Shown: one piece after another, positions 47,148 to 58,283 of the stretch
Layout of the letters: the number at the start of each line of letters is the position of its first letter
Numbering within the stretch: position 1 is the stretch's first letter
Source of the DNA: Narthecium ossifragum
Taxonomy: Eukaryota > Streptophyta > Magnoliopsida > Dioscoreales > Nartheciaceae
DNA: 64,000 nt
Assembly (NCBI GenBank): GCA_963920575.1
Contig: OY986969.1
Span: forward strand, 15,237,288 to 15,301,287
Reading direction: 5' to 3'
Translations under genes and position numbers: made by a program
Notes under the pieces: model-generated
Database searches by the model: none
The model's input: the letters and a program-made list of their open reading frames with translations, nothing else
Told to the model about the DNA's origin: nothing

Positions 47148-47229
47148 CCTAAATACACTCATTATTCCTATATTTTGATTTAGGATGCAATTGAAGTCCT
47201 CAAATTTAAAGATTAAACTGTACCTTCTG
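47148..47229 (+). mobile_element. Athila family A LTR (A3), 5' fragment
   Basis: CCTAAATACACTCATTATTC onwards matches A1 25660-25770. The first ~60 bases of the LTR are absent. It continues at 62851 after the LINE. Confidence 0.8.
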
Positions 47230-47305
47230 TTTTTTTTTTGACTAATTGAGCCAAAGGCTAGGGAAAAGCATACAAAAACTTAAAATAACATCAAAATAAC
47301 TGAGA

Positions 47306-50078
47306 TCAATCACCCATGTGCATAGCAATAGGTACTCCTATCGCCATTCTTGCTAGCCTATCTGCGACGCTGTTCTCCTCTCGAGGAATGAATCTGACGT
47401 GGATTTCTCCAAAGTGGGCAGCAGACCAACATAATTGCTGTAGACGTTGCTGAAGATGTCCTGGCCATTTGCAACGTCCATTCAAACACTCCACCAGATC
47501 CCGAGCATCCAATTCAACAATGACTCTATTAACTCCATGATATCTGGCGATGTGAACTGCTCTTTCTAATGAGCCCAGCTCTGCACATAAGGTATCTTTC
47601 GCACTACCTCTTTCAGATAAAGTCCATTCTTGCACTCCCTCTGCATTCCAACACGCTGCGCCAAATCCAGCTTGACCACTCGTGGCATAAAAGCTTGCAT
47701 CCTCTTTAGCTAACCAAACGATAGACTTGGCCTGTTGTCGCATGGTATCTGCCTCACCATCAAAGACCATTCTGTTTCTATTCTTCCAGATCCACCAAAT
47801 GCCATAACCCACCTTGGCCTTCCTCTCCTTCCACAAGGCAGAGCATGTAGACATCTCTAGTGTCTTTATCCACTCCACCCATCCATGTCTTATTTTAAAG
47901 TCAGTATCCTTGCTGAAGACTCTGTTCCATATCTCTCTTGATTCTTGGCATTCAAAGAATAAGTGTTGGAGGCTCTCATCAGCATTCCTACAACGAGGAC
48001 ATAAGGCATCTTGTGCTACTCCAACTCTGTACAACGCCAACATAGTAGGCACTTTTCCATGACCAAGCTTCCATAGGAACACTCGGATTCACGGCCCGAA
48101 AGGACCTTTCCAAATAGAGTTCCATCTGATGCAATCATTCCCAGTCACCTTGCTCTGTTCGTAAATCATCAAATAAGCAGAGCGTGATGACATCTTGCCA
48201 TTGATTTCTCTGGTCCATATAGATCTATCTGCATGCTCTGCTATTGGAATGGCCAAAATCTGCTCTACAATACAGAATGGGAATATCTTCCTGATCTTCC
48301 GAGCGCGCCATCTCCCATTTCTATCGATAAGCTTTCCAACACACATCCGATCTGAGAGAAGCTCAACATTATAGAAGGTTGGCTTCCTATCTAGAGGAAG
48401 GTCCAGGACCCAGCAATCCTTACTAACATTGACTTTACTCTCCTTGCAGGGAACCCAACTCATACCCAATCTCAGATCACGGATTGACTTACTTATACTT
48501 CTCCACACAGGAGATGAACCTCTCGGAGGCTTGCTGGGAGGTAAAATGCCTTGCCATCTATATTTCGCCTGCACCACACGCTTCCAAAGAGAACTCTCAG
48601 CTGGACACAGTTTTCCTGCTCTGCTCATTCTGAGTGCTTGCTGCCAAATAGGAAGCTGCCGAAATGCCACACCACCATCCTCTTTTGGCGAACACATGAC
48701 ATCCCATCTCACATTAGACATGCTTGATCTCCGTCCATCCCATAGAAATGATCTCCCTAGCTTCTCAATTTTCCTCAGAATAGACATAGGTATGTCGGTA
48801 GCCATCATCACATACACAGGAATGGCTTGAATAACATGCCGGAATAAGGTCATCCTCCCCGGTAGAGACAACCTTTTGGCACTCCACCTTGAGAGCCTCT
48901 CCACCACCTTGTCAACAATCTCACTGAAGTCCTCCCCTCGTAAGCGCTTGCTGCTAAGTGGAACTCCTAGGTATTTCCAATTTGCAAGGGATTCCATCAC
49001 ATCTAGCCTTCTGCAGATCCTTCGTCGCCGCCCGTCACGAAGCACCGGAGATAATTTGACGCTTGACTTAGCCGAATTCAACGCCATGCTAGATACCTCT
49101 TTATACCATTTAAAAATCTTCCTAAGCTTCTGCGCCTCCGCCAATGATGCCTCTGAAACAAGAAGGCAGTCATCAGCGTGAAGAAGGTGAGTGACTCGAA
49201 CTCCGTCTCGTGGGTAAGAGATCCCCGCGAGTCCATTCTCCTCATTGTTCAAGGTACAAGAGAGTGCAACCTGAACAAGAACAAATAAGAAGGGTGACAG
49301 CGGGTTTCCTTGACGAAGACCACGCTTGGGCATAGTACGACCGACGGCCTGTCCATTTACAATAAAAGATAATCTAGGGGAGGATACACATCTCATCACC
49401 CATCGGACCCAGAGTTGTGGAAATTCCATCTTCACAAGCACATGCTCCAAGAACTCCCAATGGACACTATCATAAGCTGCACGAACATCTAATTTGATGG
49501 CCATTAGTGGTTTGCTGCGAGGAGCTTGCTCAATAGAATGCAACAGTTCATGTGCCAATGCTATGTTGTCTTGGATACATCGACCTTGGACAAAAGCCGA
49601 GTGTTCCCCAGCTACAACCTCCGAGAGAATTCCTTTAAGCCTTCTGGTAATGATTGTAGATATGATCTTATATGAGACATTGCATAGGCTTATTGGTCTG
49701 TAATCTCTCACCTTCCTTGGGTTCTTGCATTTCGGGATGAGAGAGATGAAAGTGTCTCCCCAATCCCGTGGAAGCTTGAGTTTACTAAAAAAGTTAGAGA
49801 TGAATGCAAAAATCTCCTCGCCCACTACATCCCATTTGCATTTGTAAAATTCCGCCGTGATGCCATCCGGTCCCGGACACCTATTGGCTCCCAAGGACCT
49901 AACGGCCTTCTCCACCTCCTCTCGAGTTACATCTGCAGTAAGGGAACAACATGATTCCTCCGAGATACACGGCAAGGCAGGGCATTCGAGTATTTCTGCT
50001 TCGCCTTCATCAAACCACAATTGATCATAATAATCAGCAAAGGCAGCTCCTATCTCCTGTGTCGATGTCACAACCCGG
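47306..50078 (-). pseudogene. LINE ORF2, RT to RNase H part
   Basis: Continues in frame from the endonuclease part at 59887. RT motifs: FISLIPKCKNPRKVRDYRPI, HSAFVQGRCIQDN, AIKLDVRAAYDSV, RQGNPLSPFLF, HADD (F/YADD box, ~49175) and WKYLGVPL. A zinc-finger-like segment (CPRCRNADESLQHLFFEC) and an RNase H domain (VELDAR, FIPREENSVADRLARMA) follow. An in-frame TGA at 48089-48091 sits between WKGPFGP and IRVFLWKLG and fits a CGA to TGA change. Otherwise open; the stop is at 47306. Confidence 0.93.
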
Positions 50079-51680
50079 TGATGAGTGCATGAAAGTACAC
50101 TCTGAATAGCCTTATAACCGTCTCAATTGCTAGATAATTAGTCTTAATCAACATCTTTATTACTATTTTTTATATCTATATGTTGCTTCACATAATTGTG
50201 TGGAAAATGCAGGAAAAAGGAGCAAAGAAGCTGAAATGATTACATGGATCAACTTGAAAAATTAATCTGTACCTGCTCATGAAGAACCAGATGATGTGCC
50301 ATATATGATTGGAAAGCTCCTGAAGTCTAGATTCTGGAGAATTTTACGGTTCGTGATTCCGAGTTTGCTAGAGGAAGTTACGGCAATTTTAGTACCGATG
50401 GCGCAGTCTGAATGGCAGAACAGGAAATAAGCTGGAAGTCCGATCGATCCGCCGATCGATCGGACCACGCAGAAACGTGACAGAACCTATGTTTTTCAGC
50501 CATAAGGGATCCGATCGATCCCTCCATCCCTCTTATGGGGTCCGATCGATCCGACACCAATGGTCCGATCGATCGGACTAGGAAAAAGCCAAAAACAGCG
50601 GATTTTTACTCAACCGATCGATCCAACACTCATAGTCCGATTGATCGGACTTGGGAATTAAAGAATGACAGAACGTATGCTTTTTAGAGGAACACAGTGC
50701 GATCGATCCATCCATCGATCGGACTCGGGCGTAAATAGAAGTTGAAGATTTTAATGAGACTGATCGATCCAACATCCCGAGGAGGATCGATCGGACGTTC
50801 CCAGTGAATAAAATCAACGGTTTAGAACAAATCCGTTGATGGTGAGACTTTGGGGCTATAAATAGGACTCTTTTTAGGGTTTGAGGGGGACTTTTTGGCA
50901 GCGTTTGGAGGCGAGGAGAAGGGTTCCAGGCTTGGTTTTCTTTTCTTATTTCTTCTTTATTTCTTCATTAGTTTTGTTGCCCTCATGGTGAACATGAGTG
51001 GCTAGTTTCTTCTCTAAGGTACCGATGTAGCCCTAACTGAATCATTCTATGTTATTGGATCATATTTATTTAATCAGTTTATTTTCCTTGTTTCATTCAT
51101 TATTATAACTGAGATCTTAAATACCTTTATCTGGCTAATAAAAGTATTATAGATTGTTTTATGTGAGATTGGGCGAGGGTTCATTCCCTAATCTTGCAGG
51201 ATCTATGAATGAATGAGTTTATGTCGACGCCGGGTTCAAGCTAAGAGTATTCTTGGTTCATAATTGTTCTTCAGAGCTTAATGGATTCTTGGTTAAGACT
51301 TAGTTATGGGTTCATTAGCTAGGGTTAATTGAGGGTACTTGGTGAAGACTGCGGCCGAACGGATCATCATACCGGAAGAACGAGCCCTTGGAATTAAACT
51401 GAGATCTTGATTGATTCAATGCATAGAATGAGGATGTTATGGTAAAATCGGAACCTTAGTATTCATCCATCATATTTCTATCATTTTCTTATTTCGTTAT
51501 TAGATCATCTATTCTCAATACCTCATATCTCGTATTTTCCCTTCTTTATTTTCTTTCTTTTCTGTTCTTTAGCATTTTACTCTAATAATCTCTACAAATC
51601 TCTGTGGGTACGATACTCGTCTTACTACTATACTGATTGCTCCGATTCGTATACTTGCGAGATATAAAATTTATTCATCA
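50079..51680 (+). mobile_element. 5' LTR of C
   Basis: 1602 bp, TGATGAGTGCATG...TTCATCA. Shared U3 block 50278-50430, GATCGATC array 50438-50800, TATAAATA at 50857-50864. Confidence 0.95.
50438..50800 (+). promoter_or_regulatory. U3 GATCGATC array of C 5' LTR
   Basis: About ten palindromes (one decayed to GATTGATC), arranged in close pairs, with GTGACAGAACCTATG and ATGACAGAACGTATG spacers at about 50477 and 50665. About 55 bases upstream of the TATA box. Confidence 0.78.
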
Positions 51681-51686
51681 AGTTTT

Positions 51687-51704
51687 TGGCGCCGTTGCCG
51701 GGGA
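51687..51704 (+). other. Primer binding site of C
   Basis: TGGCGCCGTTGCCGGGGA, six bases from the LTR; identical to A1. Confidence 0.88.
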
Positions 51705-51867
51705 TTTGATTAGAGTTTGTTTGTAGTGAATGCAAGGTCGCCGATCACGGAAAGAAAAGTTGTAGCCCTTGAACGATAAAGTACATCAAATTGGTTGGAA
51801 GAAAAGATCTAACAAAGACAGCCTGTCCACATCGGATCTAGGAGTTCAAGAGGAGGAACAAGAGGAG

Positions 51868-54800
51868 ATGGAGCTTAATAACAATGTACGTCCTTTGGAG
51901 GAGTACGCGAGGCCTTCTATTTCTACCTCACCTTCATGCATCGCATTACCTGCAGAGGCTAGAAATTATGAACATAAAAATATACATTTTTCTATGCTTC
52001 CTGAATTTCATGGTTTACCTTCTGAGGATGCACTAACTTTTGTGAAAGATTATTATGCTACTATTCAGACTTTTCCTCTAGGTGGCATTACTGAAGATCA
52101 ATTGAGGATGCGATGTTTTCCTTACACCTTGAAGGATAAAGCGAAGAGATGGTTGATGTCGTTGCCTCCTGGATCACTAACTACTTGGGATGCAATTTAT
52201 AACAAGTTTGTTAGTAAATTTTATTCTCATGCCATGACTATTAACTTGAGAAGGCAAATTCCAAATTTTCAGCAATCTGATGGAGAACCATTCCATGAAG
52301 CATGGGATAGATTTAAGATACTTTTGATACAATGTCCACATCATAACTATTCCTTAGAAAATCAGATGCAATATTTTTATGATGGACTAAATCTTTCTTG
52401 TCAGACTATGGCAGATAATGCTGCAGGTGGAGCAATGTTCAAAAGGACACCACCGGAGGCATATGAAATCTATGAAATGCTAGGATCTAACTCGCAGCAG
52501 AGGGACACAAGGAATAAGGCGAGAGGCATCTATGAGCTTAACCAGAATGACGACATGGCAAGGCAAATCGCAGCCCTCAACAAGAAGATGGACACGATGA
52601 TGTCCGCACAAGCAAAACCGGTTGAGGTTTGTTCAATTTGCAATATTATTGGTCATAGGTTTGATTCATGTCCTTCTGGTAATGAATTTTCTGAATATGT
52701 GCAAGAACAGGCTAATTTGATGAATGGTTATAACCCGAGACCTAGATTTGATCCTTATGCAAATACTAACAATCCGGGTTGGAAGGAGCTTCCGAATTTT
52801 TCATGGAAAAATAATGCTAATGCGAGTATGCCTACAGTTAATCAGTCTAACCCACCTGTTAAGTCGTCTTTGGAAGCGACTATGTTAGCTTTCATGCAGA
52901 AAATAGATTCAAAGATGGAAAAACAAAATTCAACCATTGCTCAACATGATGCGGTACTAAAGAATGTTGCAGCATCTGTTGGGAAGTTGGAAGTTCAAGT
53001 GGGACAACTTGCTGACGCTGTAAGAGCCCATGTTCCAGGCAAATTCCAAAGCCAACCTGAGCAAGCAAAAGCAGTTACAGTTTTTCGTTCAAGTAAAATT
53101 ATTGATAATAAGATTATTGCTAAAGTTGTTGATGAGTGTAATGATGATGCAAGTGAGGAAGTTGAAGCGGAGGAACGCTCGAAAGGGCCACCACCGGCCA
53201 CATCTGCTTCTGAGCATGGAAAGAGAGCAAATTCAGTTCCGGAGGTTTATCACAACTCTCCTCCACCATATGTGCCACCGGTTCCTTTTCCAGGCCGCCT
53301 AAAGAAAGCCAAAATGGATAAGTCATATTCTGAAATTTATGATATTTTATCTAAGGTTAATGTGAACTTACCATTACTCGATGTGATCAGGAACATGCCA
53401 ACATTCCCAAAGTTCTTCAAGGAACTAAGTACTTCAAAGCGTAAGTATGAACCTCATGAAAAAGTGATGGTTTCAGAGACGGTAAGCGCGGTTCTACAAA
53501 GGAAGCTTCCACCCAAGCTTAAGGATCCAGGGAGTTTTAACATTACGATTACTGTTGGTGATACAAAGATAGGAGAGGCAATGCTTGATTTAGGAGCCAG
53601 TGTTAATTTGATGCCTTACTCTGTTTTTCTTCAGTTAGGTGTGGGTGAATTAAAACCTACTACAATGTCTCTACAACTTGCAGATCGTTCAATTAAATAT
53701 CCATTAGGCATTGTAGAAGATATTTTAGTACAAGTTGATAAATTAATTATCCCTACTGATTTTGTGATATTGGATATGGATGATGCGCCCTTACATGATA
53801 GGAATTTACCAATTTTGTTGGGACGTCCATTTATGGCCACAGCCAAGACTATGATAAATGTGCAGGATGGTAAGCTCAGCATGACAGTTTTAGGTGAAAC
53901 TGTTGAATTTAAAGTTTTTGAATCTATGTCCTATCCTTCAAACTCTTTTGATTGTTTCTCAATAGATGGTTTAGACTCATTGGTGTTTTCTAGTTTCATG
54001 CATGACCAAGTGAAGACAAATTTGGAAGCGGCATTGACAATGGAAAATGAGGAGTTGCAGAATTACGAGGGAGCAAAGGAGGTTATAGCAGCCCTTGAGG
54101 CATTGCAGCCATGTTTCCCTGATGAATCTCGGTTAGACATGCTAAACAAATCTTATTCTAAAATGGTTTCATCAATAGTTTCCCCACCAAAGCTTGAGTT
54201 AAAACCTCAGCCTAATAATTTGAAATATGCATATCTTGGTGAGAATGAAACCCTTCCTGTGATTATTGCTTCTGACATTACTCCATTGGAAGAGGAAAAA
54301 TTGTTGAAAGTTCTTAGGGAGCATAAAACTGCAATAGGATGGACAATTGCAGACATTAAAGGAGTAAGTCCTACTATGTGCATGCACCGCATTATTTTGG
54401 AAGAAGATGCCAAACCTATACGGGACGCCCAGCGTCGTCTCAACCCAAACATGAAAGACGTTGTTCGGGAGGAGATCCTTAAGTTGCTCGATGTTGGCGT
54501 TATATATCCTATTTCTGACAGCAAATGGGTAAGTCCAGTTCATGTGGTACCTAAGAAATCAGGGATAACAGTTGTGAAGAATGAGAACAATGAGCTCATA
54601 CCCACGAGGATGACTACTAGATGGCGTGTTTGCATCGATTATCGCAAGCTTAATGCGGCTACTAAAAAGGACCACTTTCCTTTACCTTTTATTGATCAAA
54701 TGCTTGAACGCTTAGCTGGTCACTCATTTTATTGTTTTCTTGATGGATTTTCAGGTTATAATCAAATTGCTATCGCCCCAGAGGACCAAGAGAAGACAAC

Positions 54801-57087
54801 TTTCACCTGTCCATTTGGAACATTCGCATACAGAAGGATGCCGTTCAGATTGTGCAATGCACCTGCCACCTTTCAAAGATGCATGATATCGATTTTCTCC
54901 GACATGATAGAAAGGTTTGTCGAGGTATTCATGGATGATTTTTCTGTATTTGGAAATTCTTTTGATAATTGCCTTGCACACCTAACCTTGGTGCTTAAAA
55001 GATGTGAAGAGACAAATTTGACATTGAGCTTGGAGAAGAGTCACTTCATGGTAAGGCAAGGTATTGTGTTGGGACATGCTATTTCTAGTAAAGGTATTGG
55101 AGTAGATAAAGCAAAAATAGATTTGATTGAGAAATTACCGCCCCCTACTTCTGTGAAAGGTGTGCGGAGTTTTTTGGGCCATGCAGGATTTTATCGCAGA
55201 TTCATTAGAGATTTTTCTAAAATTGCACGACCTTTGTGTGATTTATTGGCCAAAGATAGTGAGTTTAAGTTTAGTAAAGCTTGTCTTGATGCTTTCAATA
55301 CTTTGAAGGAAAAATTAATTACTGCACCAATTATTATGCCTCCTGATTGGTCATTGCCCTTTGAAATAATGTGTGATGCGTCTGATTATGCTATAGGGGC
55401 TGTTTTAGGACAGCGGGTAAATAAGGTTTCTCATGCTATTTATTATGCAAGTCGTACCCTCAATGATGCTCAAATTAATTACTCAACTACTGAAAAAGAA
55501 TTACTTGCTGTTGTTTTTGCATTGGAGAAATTTCGCTCTTATTTGATTGGATCTAAAGTTATTATTTATTCAGATCATGCAGCATTGAAATATCTACTGA
55601 CCAAAAAGGATACCAAGCCAAGGTTAATCAGGTGGATCCTACTGCTGCAAGAGTTCGATTTGGAAATAAGAGACAAGAAAGGGAGCGATAATGTAGTGGC
55701 TGATCACTTGTCACGATTGGAACACATGGCCGGCCCTAAGGACGTACAACCCATCCAAGAATGCTTTCCCGATGAACAATTATTTTCTGTGAATGGTAAA
55801 GAGCCCTGGTATGCGGATATTGTTAACTATCTAGCTAGTAATGTTCTGCGTGCTGATCTAAATTCACAAGAAAAGAAAAGATTTTTGTCCACAGTCAGAT
55901 ATTACTTTTGGGATGACCCTTATTTATTTAAACATTGTCCTGATCAAATAATAAGGCGTTGTGTTCCAGAATATGAGCATGATGATATATTGAAATTTAG
56001 TCATGAATTAACGTGTGGAGGACACTTTGGAGGTAAGAAAACTGCTTTCAAAGTTCTTCAATCTGGTTTCTTCTGGCCTACATTATTCAAAGATGCATTT
56101 AATTTTGTTGCTAAGTATGACAGATGTCAACGGTCAGGGAATATAAGCAAAAGGAATGAGATGCCTCTTACAAATAATCTGGTGGTAGAATTGTTCGATG
56201 TTTGGGGCATAGACTTTATGGGACCGTTTCCTCCATCATACGGGTACACGTATATTCTTGTTGCTGTAGATTATGTATCTAAGTGGATTGAAGCAATTGC
56301 AACCAGGAACAATGACAGCAAGACCGTGGTGGGATTCTTGAATGATATGATTTTTACAAGGTTTGGTACACCTCGGGCGATTATAAGTGATGGGGGATCA
56401 CACTTTTGCAATAAAGCATTTGATTCCTTATTAAAGAAGTACAACATCAGCCATCGGGTAGCAACCCCATATCACCCTCAAACATCGGGCCAAGTGGAGG
56501 TGAGCAATAGGCAAATTAAGACGATCTTGGAGCGAGTTGTGGGCACTACAAGGAAGGATTGGGCAGTAAAGTTGAATGATGTTCTATGGGCGTACCGTAC
56601 GGCATATAAGACGCCTATTGGCATGAGTCCTTATCGAATCGTGTTTGGCAAAGCATGCCACCTACCGGTGGAATTGGAGTATAGGGCCTATTGGGCAATA
56701 AAGCAGCTGAATTTTGACATGAGAGAAGCAGGGGACTTGAGGAAGATGCAATTGAACGAATTGGATGAGCTGTGGAATGAAGCGTACGAGAATGCTAAGA
56801 TTTACAAGGAAAGAACCAAGCTTTATCATGATAAAGCAATACAATGGAAGGAGTTTACACCAGGTATGAAAGTTTTACTTTATAACTCACGAATGAAATT
56901 CTTTCCAGGTAAATTAAGGTCAAGATGGACGGGTCCCTTTAAAGTGACACAAGTATCTCCTCTTGGTGTTGTTGAAGTTGAGAATGAAAGGAGTGGAAGC
57001 AAATTCAAAGTCAATGGGCACTGTTTGAAATTGTATTTGGAAGGACATTCAGAAGTGGTGGATGCAATTGATTTTGTGGAACCTTAA
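51868..57087 (+). CDS. Athila Gag-Pol polyprotein
   Basis: Open from 51766; the first ATG in the open frame is 51868 (1739 residues). An upstream in-frame ATG at 51730 precedes a TAG (51763-51765) and may be the ancestral start. From 5' to 3': Gag core ([31 protein letters not shown]), zinc knuckle [14 protein letters not shown] (~52630), protease [12 protein letters not shown] (~53587), RT ([14 protein letters not shown] ~54930), RNase H (CDASDYA, SDHAAL), integrase HHCC region (~55990-56130), catalytic D, D, E (GIDFMG ~56209, ISDGGSHF ~56390, QVEVSNR ~56493), and a C-terminal GPF domain. Two odd residues: [11 protein letters not shown] where relatives here have MPFGLCNAP, and integrase KYDRCQ where A1 has a Cys at the Y. 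Either may cripple the enzyme. No env-like ORF. Confidence 0.93.
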   Translation: MELNNNVRPLEEYARPSISTSPSCIALPAEARNYEHKNIHFSMLPEFHGLPSEDALTFVKDYYATIQTFPLGGITEDQLRMRCFPYTLKDKAKRWLMSLPPGSLTTWDAIYNKFVSKFYSHAMTINLRRQIPNFQQSDGEPFHEAWDRFKILLIQCPHHNYSLENQMQYFYDGLNLSCQTMADNAAGGAMFKRTPPEAYEIYEMLGSNSQQRDTRNKARGIYELNQNDDMARQIAALNKKMDTMMSAQAKPVEVCSICNIIGHRFDSCPSGNEFSEYVQEQANLMNGYNPRPRFDPYANTNNPGWKELPNFSWKNNANASMPTVNQSNPPVKSSLEATMLAFMQKIDSKMEKQNSTIAQHDAVLKNVAASVGKLEVQVGQLADAVRAHVPGKFQSQPEQAKAVTVFRSSKIIDNKIIAKVVDECNDDASEEVEAEERSKGPPPATSASEHGKRANSVPEVYHNSPPPYVPPVPFPGRLKKAKMDKSYSEIYDILSKVNVNLPLLDVIRNMPTFPKFFKELSTSKRKYEPHEKVMVSETVSAVLQRKLPPKLKDPGSFNITITVGDTKIGEAMLDLGASVNLMPYSVFLQLGVGELKPTTMSLQLADRSIKYPLGIVEDILVQVDKLIIPTDFVILDMDDAPLHDRNLPILLGRPFMATAKTMINVQDGKLSMTVLGETVEFKVFESMSYPSNSFDCFSIDGLDSLVFSSFMHDQVKTNLEAALTMENEELQNYEGAKEVIAALEALQPCFPDESRLDMLNKSYSKMVSSIVSPPKLELKPQPNNLKYAYLGENETLPVIIASDITPLEEEKLLKVLREHKTAIGWTIADIKGVSPTMCMHRIILEEDAKPIRDAQRRLNPNMKDVVREEILKLLDVGVIYPISDSKWVSPVHVVPKKSGITVVKNENNELIPTRMTTRWRVCIDYRKLNAATKKDHFPLPFIDQMLERLAGHSFYCFLDGFSGYNQIAIAPEDQEKTTFTCPFGTFAYRRMPFRLCNAPATFQRCMISIFSDMIERFVEVFMDDFSVFGNSFDNCLAHLTLVLKRCEETNLTLSLEKSHFMVRQGIVLGHAISSKGIGVDKAKIDLIEKLPPPTSVKGVRSFLGHAGFYRRFIRDFSKIARPLCDLLAKDSEFKFSKACLDAFNTLKEKLITAPIIMPPDWSLPFEIMCDASDYAIGAVLGQRVNKVSHAIYYASRTLNDAQINYSTTEKELLAVVFALEKFRSYLIGSKVIIYSDHAALKYLLTKKDTKPRLIRWILLLQEFDLEIRDKKGSDNVVADHLSRLEHMAGPKDVQPIQECFPDEQLFSVNGKEPWYADIVNYLASNVLRADLNSQEKKRFLSTVRYYFWDDPYLFKHCPDQIIRRCVPEYEHDDILKFSHELTCGGHFGGKKTAFKVLQSGFFWPTLFKDAFNFVAKYDRCQRSGNISKRNEMPLTNNLVVELFDVWGIDFMGPFPPSYGYTYILVAVDYVSKWIEAIATRNNDSKTVVGFLNDMIFTRFGTPRAIISDGGSHFCNKAFDSLLKKYNISHRVATPYHPQTSGQVEVSNRQIKTILERVVGTTRKDWAVKLNDVLWAYRTAYKTPIGMSPYRIVFGKACHLPVELEYRAYWAIKQLNFDMREAGDLRKMQLNELDELWNEAYENAKIYKERTKLYHDKAIQWKEFTPGMKVLLYNSRMKFFPGKLRSRWTGPFKVTQVSPLGVVEVENERSGSKFKVNGHCLKLYLEGHSEVVDAIDFVEP

Positions 57088-57124
57088 ACTTGACAGTACG
57101 TCTTGCCTAGACGTTAAATAAAGC

Positions 57125-57149
57125 GCTGGGTGGGAGCAACCCACCAAGC
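57125..57149 (+). other. Post-stop hairpin of C
   Basis: GCT-G-GGTGGG AGCAA CCCACC-A-AGC: a nine-pair stem with one G-A mismatch, 41 bases after the stop. Confidence 0.75.
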
Positions 57150-57723
57150 TAACCTGTTTTTAAGTTTAAGTTTTAGTTTTCAGTCTTATGTTTCTCTTTT
57201 GTTTTCTTTTAGGTTTTCAGCCACCCTGAGGATCCTTGAGGAGATGTTCGCTATTCTATCAGGTGGCCTCTTTCTTATTTACATTATCTTGTCTCCTCTT
57301 TCTCTGGAAAGTTTTGGATGGCCACCTCCTACATATTTTATTGGATAAATGCACACATTGAGGACAATGTTCATTTCAGGTTGGGGGTGTAGACATTCAT
57401 GACCTTATTCATACTACCTTGTAGGTTTAATAGTGTTAAATTGTACATGAGTTGAAATTTTTATGCGTATTATACATGCTGTATTCATATGGATTGGCCT
57501 ATACAGTGATTGCATGTGTGATAACTTGAAGGTAGAACATTATGTGAGTCACACACGAACACGTTCTGTGCAGTGATAATTATACCCACCAGAGGAATGA
57601 GCATGCTATTGTTAATCTATACCATGATTTCAGCATTAGCTAGTGTTGAGTATTGCATGCAGAAAAAAAAAAGAAAAGAAAAAGTTTCGGAGATTGATTA
57701 AGCTGTGTCTAAACACCTATTAG

Positions 57724-57887
57724 GTGATCTGCTGAGTAACCGGGTGTTCTTGCCTCAGGAAGCGGGGAGCTCGCGTAAAAAGGTAGAATCACTAATAGCT
57801 AAAAAAAAAAAAACTACTCAGGGTTTTGTTAAGTAACCGGGTCTCTGTGCCTCATGAAGCGGAGAGTGCTCATGTAAAAAGGCAAAA
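57724..57887 (+). other. Paired AGTAACCGGG structured elements (element C)
   Basis: Copies at 57724-57792 (GTGAT closing with ATCAC) and 57824-57887 (TTTTG with CAAAA). Cores AGTAACCGGGT ... TGCCTCA(G/T)GAAGCGG ... GTAAAAAGG, each followed by an A-rich run. Confidence 0.7.
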
Positions 57888-58247
57888 TGTCTGATAGTTG
57901 AAAAAAAAAAAAGAAACAAAAAAAAAAAAAAACAAAGCATGTTGTACTTAGAGTGTGAGGGTTGGATGATTGGTCATGAAGATGGTAGTGTGTTTGGACT
58001 AATGGTGGGTAGAAGTTGTTTCTGTATGTAAATTTTATTTGTCACGTCACATGTGTTCGTCTGGATGGTGATTAGCATGTTTGAAGTGTAGAAGTTAATT
58101 TCATGTGTTAGTAGCATGTGCATGAGTATAGGATGTTTCGTGCTCTATACTATATGTAACACTATTGACTTGATAAGGTAGAACTCTTATTATGCATGTC
58201 TACAACCTTAGACCGTAGGTGTGCTTAATATATTTTATGCGCTTAAA

Positions 58248-58283
58248 ATTGCTAGAGACTAGCAATAAGCTGGTTGGGGGGTG
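58248..58283 (+). other. 3' hairpin and polypurine tract of C
   Basis: ATTGCTAG AGA CTAGCAAT, a perfect 8-bp stem (58248-58266), then GCTGGTTGGGGGGTG next to the LTR. Confidence 0.85.

Larger units (their letters stand above)
57088..58283 (+). other. C 3' non-coding region
   Basis: No gene. Post-stop hairpin 57125-57149, ACATTG-AGGA-CAATGT hairpin 57355-57370 followed by GGTTGGGGGTG, A-rich tracts (57661-57685, 57801-57813, 57900-57933), paired AGTAACCGGG elements 57724-57887, hairpin ATTGCTAG AGA CTAGCAAT (58248-58266) and the purine tract GGTTGGGGGGTG at the LTR. Confidence 0.8.
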
